Of a stretch of DNA of 64,000 nucleotides, positions 1-9,895 are shown piece after piece; the first letter of the stretch is position 1, and each line of letters opens with the position of its first letter. A program made the translations under genes and the position numbers. Source of the stretch: Thuidium tamariscinum (lineage: Eukaryota > Streptophyta > Bryopsida > Hypnales > Thuidiaceae); the NCBI GenBank assembly GCA_947034885.2, contig OX344750.2:8724501-8788500 (forward strand). Direction: 5' to 3'. A model generated the notes under the pieces. That model worked only from the letters and a program-made list of their open reading frames with translations. It was not told the origin of the DNA and ran no database searches.

Positions 1-1330
1 CATATGTACCTTGTAATGAAGTACTGTATTTAGAATATGGGAAAAAATTTATGAATACATTTAAAGCTTCATATGGTATTCTATAATCCTTTTTTTAGTT
101 ACTCACATTTGTATATACTATTTTATATGTACTCTTCACATAATTTATTGTATTATGTCTAACTCTATAGTTTATATAATCATGCATGTTTTATAATTTT
201 AAATCACCCTATGATAAATATAATTTTATTAAAATTTTACGTGCAATGAATATATTAAATCCTATATTTTATTACACATTGTTCCTATGTTTTTCAACAA
301 TGCTCCCCCCCAACTCCCCAAGTTGTAGTCAATTGTCAAGTTTAAGAGAAGGAAAAAATATAAAATGTTCTAATTTTTGTAAGGTAAATTTTGTCAATTG
401 TGAGACTAAAAAATATTGCAAGTCTTAATTTTTTGTAGAAAAAATCTATTCCACCCTCATTACAAAGAAAGTGTGTCTTAGTCTTGTAAAGATATATCCA
501 ATTGTAACAATGAGAAAGAAATGAATGTTGGTATTTTCTAAAAGAAAATCCAAACTCCAATGATGGAAAGATTATTTGGATCCCCTCATTCTTCTAACAA
601 AAAAGAAAAGGTCAATTGCCCTAGAAATTACCTTAAAAAAGAAAAAAATATAGGTCTTATTGTATTCACTTGAAGAAATTAATTACATTATGTATTGAAA
701 TTATGAAAAAGGCATACATGATTTTAATCTTATAAACTAAAGTTATTGCATATAAAAAAAATGTAGGTGTTACTAATACCTATACATAATTAATAAAAAA
801 AAACATGGATGTTTAGATTTGTAAAGAGATAATATTGAACTTCAAATAGTGAAAAGAATATAAATTGTGTGCTTATTCATTTGAAGAGAATCTTCTATTG
901 TAACAAACAAAGAAATTGAAATTCTCCAATCTAATATTGAAGAAAATACTTACCTTTGATTTTTAAAAATATGGGTGTTCTTATTAGTACAAGAAAAATG
1001 TGCAATTGTAATTAATAGTACAAAAAATACAAACTGTGTTGTTATTCTTTTTTAGAGCCCTTGTATGCAATTGTAGTAAAAAAAAATGAGAAAATGGGAT
1101 TTTTTAATCTTGTAATAAGATAAATACTCAACTACAATAATATAAAGAATATAAATGTCCTAGATTCCCTAATGACAATATTCAATTGAAATAATGTCAT
1201 GAATAAATTAAAGAATTTATTATTTTTACCAAAAACTATTGGAATTGGAATTACAAGGAAAAAATGTTTTTATCAAATAAAGAATATGCTCAACAAAAGG
1301 AAAGAAAAAAAATATGGATGTTCACAACAC
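1..1330. other. AT-rich non-coding DNA with degenerate repeats
   Basis: No gene is seen. From about 430 to 1330 an A-rich motif recurs roughly every 90-100 bases: a run of A, then a stretch resembling ATGTTCTTATT, a 'TTGAAGA' block and 'CAATTGTAA'. Drift is heavy, so the exact unit length is uncertain. Such arrays often lie inside the ends of DNA transposons. A CACTA-like terminus lies about 700 bases further on, so this may be the interior of that element. Confidence 0.4.
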
Positions 1331-1565
1331 ATGAAAACCTTTGTTGATGGTCATTTTATAGTCATGCTTACATCAAAGAAGACATCTCCATTAGCTTACA
1401 TAAGGTTTGCTTATCCTTTTTGATGCTATGAATTGCACAGTGATTAATATTTGCTTTGATGTTACAATTGCAAACAGTAAATAACAATTCTACTAAAAAT
1501 GATGTCTTTAAAAACATCTTATGTCTAGTATGATGTTTAAAGAAACATCTAAAGTTGTAACATAA

Positions 1566-1672
1566 GTCTGTCATGATTGTTGATGTGGCATGCCACGTCA
1601 ACATACCATGTCCATGTCACGTGATTTCCATGTCATTGGTCCACGTCAGATGCCATGTCACCTAATTTTCCA
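1566..1672. repeat. cluster of CACGTCA / CATGTCAC motifs
   Basis: About six short related motifs (CCACGTCA, CATGTCAC, CACGTGAT and variants) are packed into about 100 bases, partly as inverted pairs. Clusters of this kind are common in subterminal regions of plant DNA transposons. The spot lies between the degenerate repeats and the CACTA-like terminus at 2020-2035, which favours a transposon origin over a gene promoter. Confidence 0.4.
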
Positions 1673-2019
1673 CACCATCTACCCGTTTTCATCTTTTTTA
1701 TCGTGGCCAGTCATTTTACCTCTGATCGAATTAATATTTTGTTAATTACTTTAACTAAATTTGACCAAGAATGATGACGTGGATATGAATGTTTTCTTGG
1801 ATGATTTTAAAAACATTTTTATGTTGACAATCATGTTTTAAACTATATCATTGTTTTGGATAACACCAATTTGTTGTGACAATAACTTAGCATGCTTTTT
1901 ACAACATTTAATTAAATCTTCCCTTTTTTTAGCCTTCATTCACTGGACATCCCAATGTTCTATAAAACATATAATGTTTTTTTAAACATATTATGTTTTT
2001 GGCGTGACACCAAAAAAAA

Positions 2020-2035
2020 CAGGTTTCTTATAGTG
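2020..2035 (-). mobile_element. CACTA-type transposon terminus
   Basis: Read on the minus strand this is CACTATAAGAAACCTG, close to the usual plant CACTA (En/Spm) end. The matching opposite end is not visible, so the element is either truncated or extends left beyond the window. DNA from 430 to 2035 is its likely interior. Confidence 0.5.
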
Positions 2036-3487
2036 AATTTGGATCATACACCTTTTACATGTTTAAGGAGCTAAAAAATAGTTGGATATTTTACATACAT
2101 GGTCACATATTTAAAGATGATAAGGTATAGATATTAAAATGACATCCACATGAAAGATGATAATTTTTGAATTATCAATCCAATGGTATCTACTATATCA
2201 TATTTTTGTAAATTTACATAATTTGTTTTCTCAAATCAATTAAAGAAAATTGTGGAAATTGTGTCAAAAATCAAGGTAATTTGAACCTATCCAAACTTCC
2301 AGAAGTTCCCTATAGGGACTTTGAAACTTTAGAAGTTAAACCTTAACCCTATGGAGAAAAACTTATGGATAGTCTTGTTTTTTGTGCAATCTAAGCATCT
2401 TCTTGAAAAAGAACTTGTAGAATTCATTATTTAATGCAATTTTAACAATTTTTCAAAACAAATTGTTAGACAAGGCTATGTTTGCTCCTAAAACAATCTC
2501 ACTAATGAAAATATTTTGTTTCAATTCCATCTTTGAGCTACCAACAATTTAGTTTTTCATTCTATTTTGAATCTACTCATTCTACTTTAAGTCAGGCTTA
2601 GTTTTTCAAATGTCTTCTCCTTTACTCTCAATTCATTCTTTCAACAAAAGATGTCAAAAATTCAAAATGAATAGAGCAAAAATTTTAAGTTAAGATGATT
2701 TAAAAGTAAAAAATCTAATTAAGCACAATGAAAAAAAATTGTTTTCTTCTCTTTAAATGCAAATATCCTTCAATCTACATTGTCAAAGTATTTGAAATTT
2801 CTTTCCATATATTTTTTCTAAGTCTAATGCAAGATCTTATGGTTAGATATAGAAAAATTAAAATTTTAAAATTCTCTTGCTTATAGCAATAGAAATGGAA
2901 ATTTTGAGTGGGTTTTTTAATGGAAAAAATCCTTGGGAGTTTGGAGGTACATCTTCTAAACCAAAAACTTCCAATTTAAAGTAAGAAGCCCATTGTGGAC
3001 TGTTACATCATTGTCTATAGTTGTAATTATTGAATTTATTAATATTTTTTGTAAACTCACAAGAAATCTAGGAATATTTCATATTTATTCGGCTCAAATT
3101 ATTTTTGAAAAAGAAAGATCATTAAATATATTCAAAGCAAAATCACGTAGCTTTCTATTGTCATACCCAACACAATGTTATGATTCTTTTAGTTCCCAAC
3201 ATGTTTCCAATGACAATCCAATAATGTCCGTCAAGTGATCATAGAATAATGAAAATGGTTTATATGACAATCCTAAAAAGTTCATCTTGAAGAAGGTTCT
3301 TAAGTGAACTCAAAAATGAAGTCACTTCAACACAATTCCAAACCTTTGACTCTACAATCCAATCCTTTAACCCTCCACACTCAAAACTACATTTTTTGGG
3401 CAACATAGCAATTTTGGGCAACTCATTGCAAATGGAATATTTTTTCTTTGAAATTATTGAACAACATGTGCCTCGCAATTAGCTTTA
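2036..3487. other. AT-rich non-coding stretch
   Basis: No gene is seen. The stretch from about 2755 to 2960 is a reverse-orientation copy of the core of the TTAA-bordered AT-rich family (see 37901, 50626 and 59510). It shares the block around 'CAATCTACATTGTCAAAG' and a 'GGGAGTTTGGAGGT' tail. Confidence 0.5.
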
Positions 3488-4010
3488 GGACCCAACAATT
3501 TTCATAACTTTTGACTATATGATCAAAAAGTCATTGTATGATATGTAGTTTTCAAAGCTCAATGGCCTACTCAGGTCACTAAAAAAGATTCTAGAAAAAA
3601 AAATTTAATTGAAAATTTGAAATTATTTTTTCATATGTATATACACATGAAAAGCTTTTAATCATTATGTTTTGATTGATGAAATAAAAGATATGAAGAA
3701 ATTTACTTTGTGGGTAGTTATGGAATCTCTACTTTAAGATAAATGGCTTTATAGTCCTTATTTAACTCAATTTTCAATGTTTTTGAAAAAAATAAAATTG
3801 TAGGTTTTAGATTGCTTATTGCAACATTACAATCATTGCGATTGGCATTTTTCAATTCCATAATTAAATTGTTAACAATTCAGCTTTTTAATCATTTTCT
3901 ACTTCTTTCCACTTACTATTTTTTTCCAACATGTTTTACTATTCCAAATGATCTAAAATTTTTCAAGCATATAGCTAGCTTTCCTTGAAGAATGAATCCA
4001 AAGAATAACC
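3488..4010. repeat. dispersed AT-rich repeat, copy 1
   Basis: This block of about 520 bases aligns by eye, in the same orientation, with 19125-19630. Shared stretches include 'ATAACTTTTGACTA', 'AAAGCTTTTAA', 'AATGATCTAAAATTTTTCAA' and 'CCTTGAAGAATGAAT'. It has no coding potential and no terminal repeats were found, so its class is unknown. Confidence 0.6.
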
Positions 4011-5310
4011 ACCAACACAGACATTTTTTAATACAAATGTGACCTTGCTTTTTTCCCTAAAATTGCTATTTATACTAGAAATGGCAAATATAGAGTGTTT
4101 TTGGTAAAATTGTAGTCAAAATCTCTAGGGCCTTTTGAGATTTAAATACATCCTTGCTTGTGAAGTGATATAGATCTAAATGTAACTCTTAGGTATACGA
4201 ATTTCAACCATACTATCTTGTAATGCATGTCTTGTAGTTGATGTGAATCACATTTAGAATCACTTGGTTACATATGTAATGATTTAGTGTTGAAAAAGGA
4301 TGTTGAAATTTTCCTAGCAACACATTTGGAGGTGAAATTAGATTTCTGAACCTATTCAAATGAAAAATCTTAAACTACAAAATGATTGAAAATTAACATA
4401 GAACACACTGAAGAAAGAAAATGTCAATTCAATTGACTCATTGTATTTGCAAAATGGCTTTAAAATGTAAAAAATAGAAAGAAAAGTTTTAAGAAACAAA
4501 CATCTAAGGTTGAACCTCCTTCCACTACAATGCTTTGCAATCACTTATACTTTCTTGAATTGATATTAAATTTTAGGCACACAAATTATACTTTGAAAAA
4601 ATGGCACCACCTCTTGGGTTGCCATTAGTTCCCCCCTTCTGTAAGCGCTTCTAACCCCACCCGTGAGCTAAAAGTTTATCACACGGGTTCTATGTCTAAT
4701 TTGATACTTCCTCTAATTGGATGTTTAAAGAGTGCCTTCCAAGCAATGAAGTCTTTTAAATACGTCTTTTTAGTACTACTTTTACTACCAAGGTTCATTG
4801 TTAGTTCAAACCTTTACGGTAAATTGTCCTTGTTCTATTTTGAAGACTAGCCTATCCTATCCTATCCTCCCTTGTCAAATGCAATTGTGTCTAATCCTAA
4901 ATCCAAGCATTCAGTAAAAAAAAACTTAGTAGTAAAATAATGAGAATAAAAATCAAATGGGATTGGTTTACCTCTTCCGCATAAATCTTCATGGTCTTGT
5001 CGTCAAACATCATCATGTGAAGGTACTCTCCCACGACCTCGCCATTGAAATCATCAAGGCTCTCCATCTAATCCATAATAATTCTCACGTCGTTGGTAAA
5101 TTAAATCTATCTTGGTTGGAAGAAAACTAGGGGTAAATTAATTGTGTATTTTTTTTATTCCTAATTTTATGGTAATAAAAAAATGCCGCAAATTAACTTA
5201 GTCTACCTATTTGGTTCAGTCTTAAACAAGTCTATTCTAATGCAAAAATCAATGGGAAATTTTAGTTGAATTATCAATTTTTTGTTATTATTTGTTGTTT
5301 TCTTTGATTT
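4011..5310. other. AT-rich non-coding stretch
   Basis: No gene is seen. A fragment at about 4060-4150 resembles the end of the TTAA-bordered family. A slightly more GC-rich piece at 4600-5060 has no convincing reading frame. Confidence 0.4.
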
Positions 5311-5565
5311 AATATTTTAATTTCAAATATTAGGAAAGAATCTAATTTCTAACTAAATCTTTTCAAATCTAATTAGGTTTTTTTTAAATCTTCGTTAATT
5401 CTTAAAGAAATTAGTTGTCAATTTGTCTTTTCCCTTTTGTCTTATTAAAATATTTTAATTCAAAAATTATCATCAAATCTTTTCAAATCTAATTAATTTT
5501 GAGTTTTTGATCATTCTTAAAGAAATTGGTTGTCAATTTGTTGTTTTCCCTTTTGGCTTATTAGG
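5311..5565. repeat. two-copy tandem repeat
   Basis: Two adjacent degenerate copies (about 5311-5448 and 5449-5565) both run from 'AATATTTTAATT' through 'CTTTTCAAATCTAATTA' and 'TTCTTAAAGAAATT' to 'CCCTTTTG.CTTATTA'. They lie just outside the left end of the CACTA element. Confidence 0.65.
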
Positions 5566-5630
5566 CCTAATAAAACAAAACTAACAAAATCCAAACCTCT
5601 TAAGAATCTAATTAATAACTAACTACCAAA

Positions 5631-5653
5631 GAATGTAGAACATTCCTAAAGAA
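5631..5653 (+). repeat. left copy of 23-bp flanking direct repeat
   Basis: These 23 bases directly abut the CACTA end at 5654. They are identical to 9873-9895, which directly abut the other end. The repeat holds an inverted pair, GAATGT and ACATTC, separated by AGA. CACTA elements normally duplicate only 3 bp; the innermost bases, GAA on the left and GAA on the right, satisfy that as well. Confidence 0.85.
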
Positions 5654-6412
5654 CACTACAAGAGATGTGGGTGTTTTAAGGAAGAGAGATTAGTAAGAAA
5701 TTACTTAAAAACGCTTCATATTCCTGGAAGGTCATGCTGGAAAGTGGGAATTATGTAAATTGAGGAGTGGAGTGCTGATCGGTCATGGCAATGCATGGAA
5801 ACATGCCATTTTCGATCGCACGGTTCTCTCGATACTCTTCGAACAATGTTCTACCTCTCATTCCTCCGTCCCTTATCTTCTTCTTCTCTCCCTCTCTCGC
5901 TCGTTCTTGTGCACCGAAACGTCTGATCGACGTGTAATTTGGCCTTAGCGCAACGGTCTTTCTCTGTGCCTTTAGGCTCTCCGCCATCATATCTTGGTAC
6001 AATTTCTAAACCTTGTGTGTTTTCTCACAAATTTTTTGAACCTCTTTGAACCGTTCAATTCTCTTCCATTTTTCTGCCCCTCCTCTTCATTCGCCCTTTT
6101 TCTTTCGCATCCTACTTTGCTTCGTGTACATCCTACTCGTTTTTTCTGCTCGAAAAATGGTCAAGTGGCCAATCCGCCTTATTGGTTGTAGCGACGGGCA
6201 TCCATAGGGTTTGGAGGGCAAGCCATTTGCAGTTTAGTTGGTTGGAGTTTGATTGTCTTGGTCGCGGAGTGAGGTGGAGTAACACAGAGGTGGTCCGAAA
6301 AAGACTGGGATCAGCGGCAATGGATTCGGGCACTTGTTGAATTTGTAAGTTTTTGCGAGGGTCATTTGATTTTCATTGGAAATTTACTATAGGATTTAAG
6401 CTTGTTTTACAG

Positions 6413-8809
6413 CTCGTCTCCGGATATGTACACCACTACTTTAGGAGACCTAGAGGATGGTAGTACTGAAAAAGACTGTTTTTATTGGCATAAATATTCC
6501 CATGCGGACGTTCCGAAGCTCCTGAAAGAGTTGGCAGAGTCAGAGGAAAAGCACCAGAAAGTAGTTGCGGAGTTCCTGCAAAGGCACCAACAAGAACTTG
6601 CGGAGGCTGTTGCTCTCCAAATGCAAGAGCGAGTTCACCGCGAAAGGTTGGAGAACGAGTTGGCTAATCAACAACAAGAGCTAGCTTTATGTGAAAGGCT
6701 AGAGAAGGATCTACTTAACGGCGCTCAATCCCAGCACCAACGCCAAGAGGTAGAAAATACCGTACATTTTTCTTAAGAGATTTATATAAACCATTGCAAA
6801 TGTCAGTTGTGTGTTGTGTGAGTATTTTGTATTTCTTTTCATTTCACTATACATTATATATTAGTGTCATTTCCCTCCTTCCCTAAGGTGTGAAGGAAGG
6901 CAAATATGCTTCTCTGAAATACTTGGGGACCAATCGTACTGAAAGATTGAAAGCAACGCATTCATGAAGGATCCCATGAATCAATCCTAGGGTGGATATG
7001 CTTGTTGTATAGCAGGGTCATAGTTGGGCTTTAAAAAGATGATTACGATTGTACTTAGAATTCAGGATTCCGAGAAATAAGGGAAAAAGACCTCTCCAAT
7101 ACTGCAGTACTCCCCACTGATTGATCTCCATTTGTGCTTATGTCATGCTCCCTTTGTGTGCCTATATTATTGTATTTCTGTGGTATGCAGTCAATTGAGC
7201 GCAGTGGCAAAGTGCTTGACTTCAGATTGTCTCTTGAGAAGGAGACCCAGAGGAGGGAACAACTGGAACAAGAGTTACGCGCTTTCAAGTCATCAGCTTC
7301 AAGAAAAAATCTAAATGGAAACCTGAAACAAAGCAATGAACTTCTCACAGTAAGACAACGGCTAGAAGATGAGCTCAAGGAGAGAGAGAGACTCGAGGCT
7401 GAAAACCAAGCCTTGAGGGAGCAAATGGGTATACTCGGGGATGATGGAGAGGAGGTATGTCTTTTCCATTTTTACCAATGTCAAATACCAGCAGACTACC
7501 ATATTGTGATGTGGTATTTAGCAGAAAATAATGCCGAAAGTTTCAAAACCTGCAATCTGAGAAAACCTAAACTATTGGAAATGACTTCTTTTTTCAGCAA
7601 CCCTTCAGTTTTATCCATCAAATGTGTGGAAAATTGTTTAACCCTGAAAAGACGAGATCTATCACCAAGGTAGTTAGTATCTTTCATTTCTACAGTAACC
7701 TTTAAGTCATCCATGGGCCATTGGCCACTTTTCGGCCTCAGTATCTTGATTGGGTGAAAGACTTTCTGCATTATTGTAAATTTCTGAATTCAGTAAGTTG
7801 ATTTTTAAATTTTCGTATTTTTTTTTGTCGACACATAAACCAAGATATTCTTTGTATGTCATTTCTAATTTGTGTTGGTTCTATGAGCATCTTGGGACCT
7901 GGGATATATATGAGTTGCTGAGAAAGGATTTGTTGGAAGTAGTATTGATTCAGGGTGGCAATTCAATGTTCCTCAAAGATTATGTTTGATCTATCTCCTA
8001 TGTTGTCTTTGTATGCGGTTATGCAGCATACCAGGAGAGTCTTTGATAGAGGAGGCTCTGGACGTAGCTCAGTGGCCTCTGAAAGTCCCCGAGTGAGTGC
8101 CTCTAAGCCTAATCACATGCGTGATACTATCAATGGACAGCGTACAAGTATTGCCAAACTTTTTGAGCAAGGTAACAACAAGCATTTTTCTCTGTGTATC
8201 TCTTAGTCCCAGCCTAATGTACGCTTGGTTACAAGTATAGCATACGCAATACGTCATCAAATGACCGTGTTATTTGGAAGCTAACGAGTCAATTAGAGAT
8301 TCTCATCCTCAAGTTGTACAATATGAGGCACTGATAATCTATGAAACATTCTTGTCTCAGTGGGATTGCACAAGATACTCTCTCTTTTGGAGTCGGATGA
8401 TGTTGATGTGGGGTACATGCTGTGAAGGTTGTTGCAAATCTTGCTGCTGAAGGTAAGATTCCGAAATAGCAGGCATAAGGCTTATTTGATTATCTCCTTA
8501 ACATGTCAAAAAGAAATAAAAAATTCACTGCTAGGTATCTTTAGTCACCTACTATTCAAGACCTCCGAGAATATGTTTCCTCTCTGGTTGCTTTTTTGGA
8601 ACATCTTAATTTTGTTGAAGTTGCGCTGTAACTGTTGGTGTGTCTATGAGCACTTATATTTATACTCGTTGTGTATTCCTCAGAAGCAAATCAGGAAAAG
8701 ATTGTGGAGGCAGGAGGGCTGGGTTCTCTTCTCAGTCTATTGCAAAGTTCTGAAGATGAAACCATTCGGCGAGTTGCAGCTGGGGCTGGGGCTAACCTCG
8801 CTATGAATG
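6413..8809 (+). pseudogene. armadillo-repeat kinesin (ARK) fragment, frameshifted and truncated
   Basis: Five exon-like blocks join in phase: 6413-6749, 7191-7454, 8027-8171, 8361-8452 and 8684-8809, all with GT-AG borders. The first two encode coiled coil rich in E, Q, R and L. The third has 'GQRTSIAKLFEQ', and the last two encode armadillo repeats ('VGLHKILSLLES', 'HAVKVVANLAAE', 'EANQEKIVEAGGL', 'EDETIRRVAAGA'). That order is typical of plant ARK kinesins, which have an N-terminal motor, a coiled coil and C-terminal ARM repeats and act on microtubules in tip growth. The fourth block lacks one base near 8420, so the frame breaks before HAVKVV and its length (92) no longer fits the phase of the next exon. 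No motor domain lies upstream and no further ARM repeats lie downstream. The fragment sits inside a CACTA-like element and is judged a captured pseudogene, although a transcript remains possible. Confidence 0.8.
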
Positions 8810-9404
8810 GTGACACCTCTTTCCGTTTTCTACCCCCCATGACAACCTCCATTAGATTCACAAAGTGATTAATGTTAATATAAATAGACATGAAATTTAT
8901 AAAGTGTTCATGTTAACTTAATGTTAGTGCAATGCAAGTGGTACTAAATTAATTTTAGTGTCGTCGGCATTGACTTGATATCACGTCAGCAACTATTAAA
9001 TGTACATCAATTACTTCACGAATCTATTGAAAGGATCTTCTGAGATGTTCTCCTTTTTTAGGTCATTTTTTGTTGGTTTATGATGCTAGTGTTTAGTATA
9101 GCTGAAGGTTGCCTTGCACTTACCTAATAACATTTCCGTTTCACAAATTAAACTGAAAAATAGCTCAATGGCTTGCATCATTGTGGATGTGCATCTAACG
9201 AGACTATTTGGATTTTGGCAGGGGTAGACTAGCAACTGTTGAGGGAGCTTGAAGCACGCTTTCTTTTCACCATGTTATGGATTTTAGTGTTGTTCATACA
9301 GGGTAGGTGATGGCTTTGTTGAAATCTGGTATAGTGGAGAATGTGAACAGTTCGAAGTGTAGTCCTTCCCTGTTTGTATCCAGCATTGGGTTCATGTTGT
9401 TAAC

Positions 9405-9590
9405 CTCATTATATAGATTTAGGCTATTTTATATGGATGTAGATGTTTCCAAAGATTTGGACTTCTTTCATAGGTTTAGAATTTTTCACAAATTTAAAAT
9501 TTTTCATAGATTTAGATTTTTTTTGTATATTTAGATTCATCATAGATTTGGCCTTTCTTTTAGATTTATATTTTATCATATGTAGATTCA
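9405..9590. repeat. degenerate short tandem repeat
   Basis: The motif 'CATAGATTTAGATTTTT' recurs about eight times with drift, in units of roughly 18-22 bases, near the right end of the CACTA-like element. Similar TAGATTT motifs make up the inverted repeat at 62685-63415. Confidence 0.6.
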
Positions 9591-9872
9591 AACTTTTTGT
9601 AAGAAATAAAATTCTTTGTTGATTTTGCTTCTTAAATGTACAAATTTTTGGAAAGCAAATTGTCTCTTAAAGAGTTCTTTTTTGTAGTTCAAATTGTCTT
9701 TTAAGAATGCTGAAAAGACATGCGAAATTCATTAAATTGACCTTTCAACAAGGTATTTTAAGGTAAGTCCTAGACACATGATTTTAAGCAAATTTTACTT
9801 AAAGTACATGACCTTTCAATATGCATTTTTTGCCTTAAAATTCCACTTAAAACACCCCTTTCTCTTGTAGTG

Positions 9873-9895
9873 GAATGTAGAACATTCCTAAAGAA
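9873..9895 (+). repeat. right copy of 23-bp flanking direct repeat
   Basis: Identical to 5631-5653 and begins immediately after the TAGTG end of the CACTA-like element. Outside it the flanks differ, with TGGAATA following here. Confidence 0.85.

Larger units (their letters stand above)
5654..9872. mobile_element. non-autonomous CACTA-like transposon with captured gene
   Basis: The element is 4219 bp long. The left end reads CACTACAAGAGATGTGGGTG and the right end, on the minus strand, CACTACAAGAGAAAGGGGTG. The ends stay similar as far as a shared 'GTTTTAAG'. CACTACAAGA is the classic end of plant CACTA (En/Spm) elements, and GAA borders both ends as a 3-bp target duplication. No transposase reading frame is visible. 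The interior holds a GC-richer segment (about 5750-6330, probably a captured 5' region) followed by exons and introns of an ARK-type kinesin, and then AT-rich filler. It looks like host-gene capture by a DNA transposon. Confidence 0.72.
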
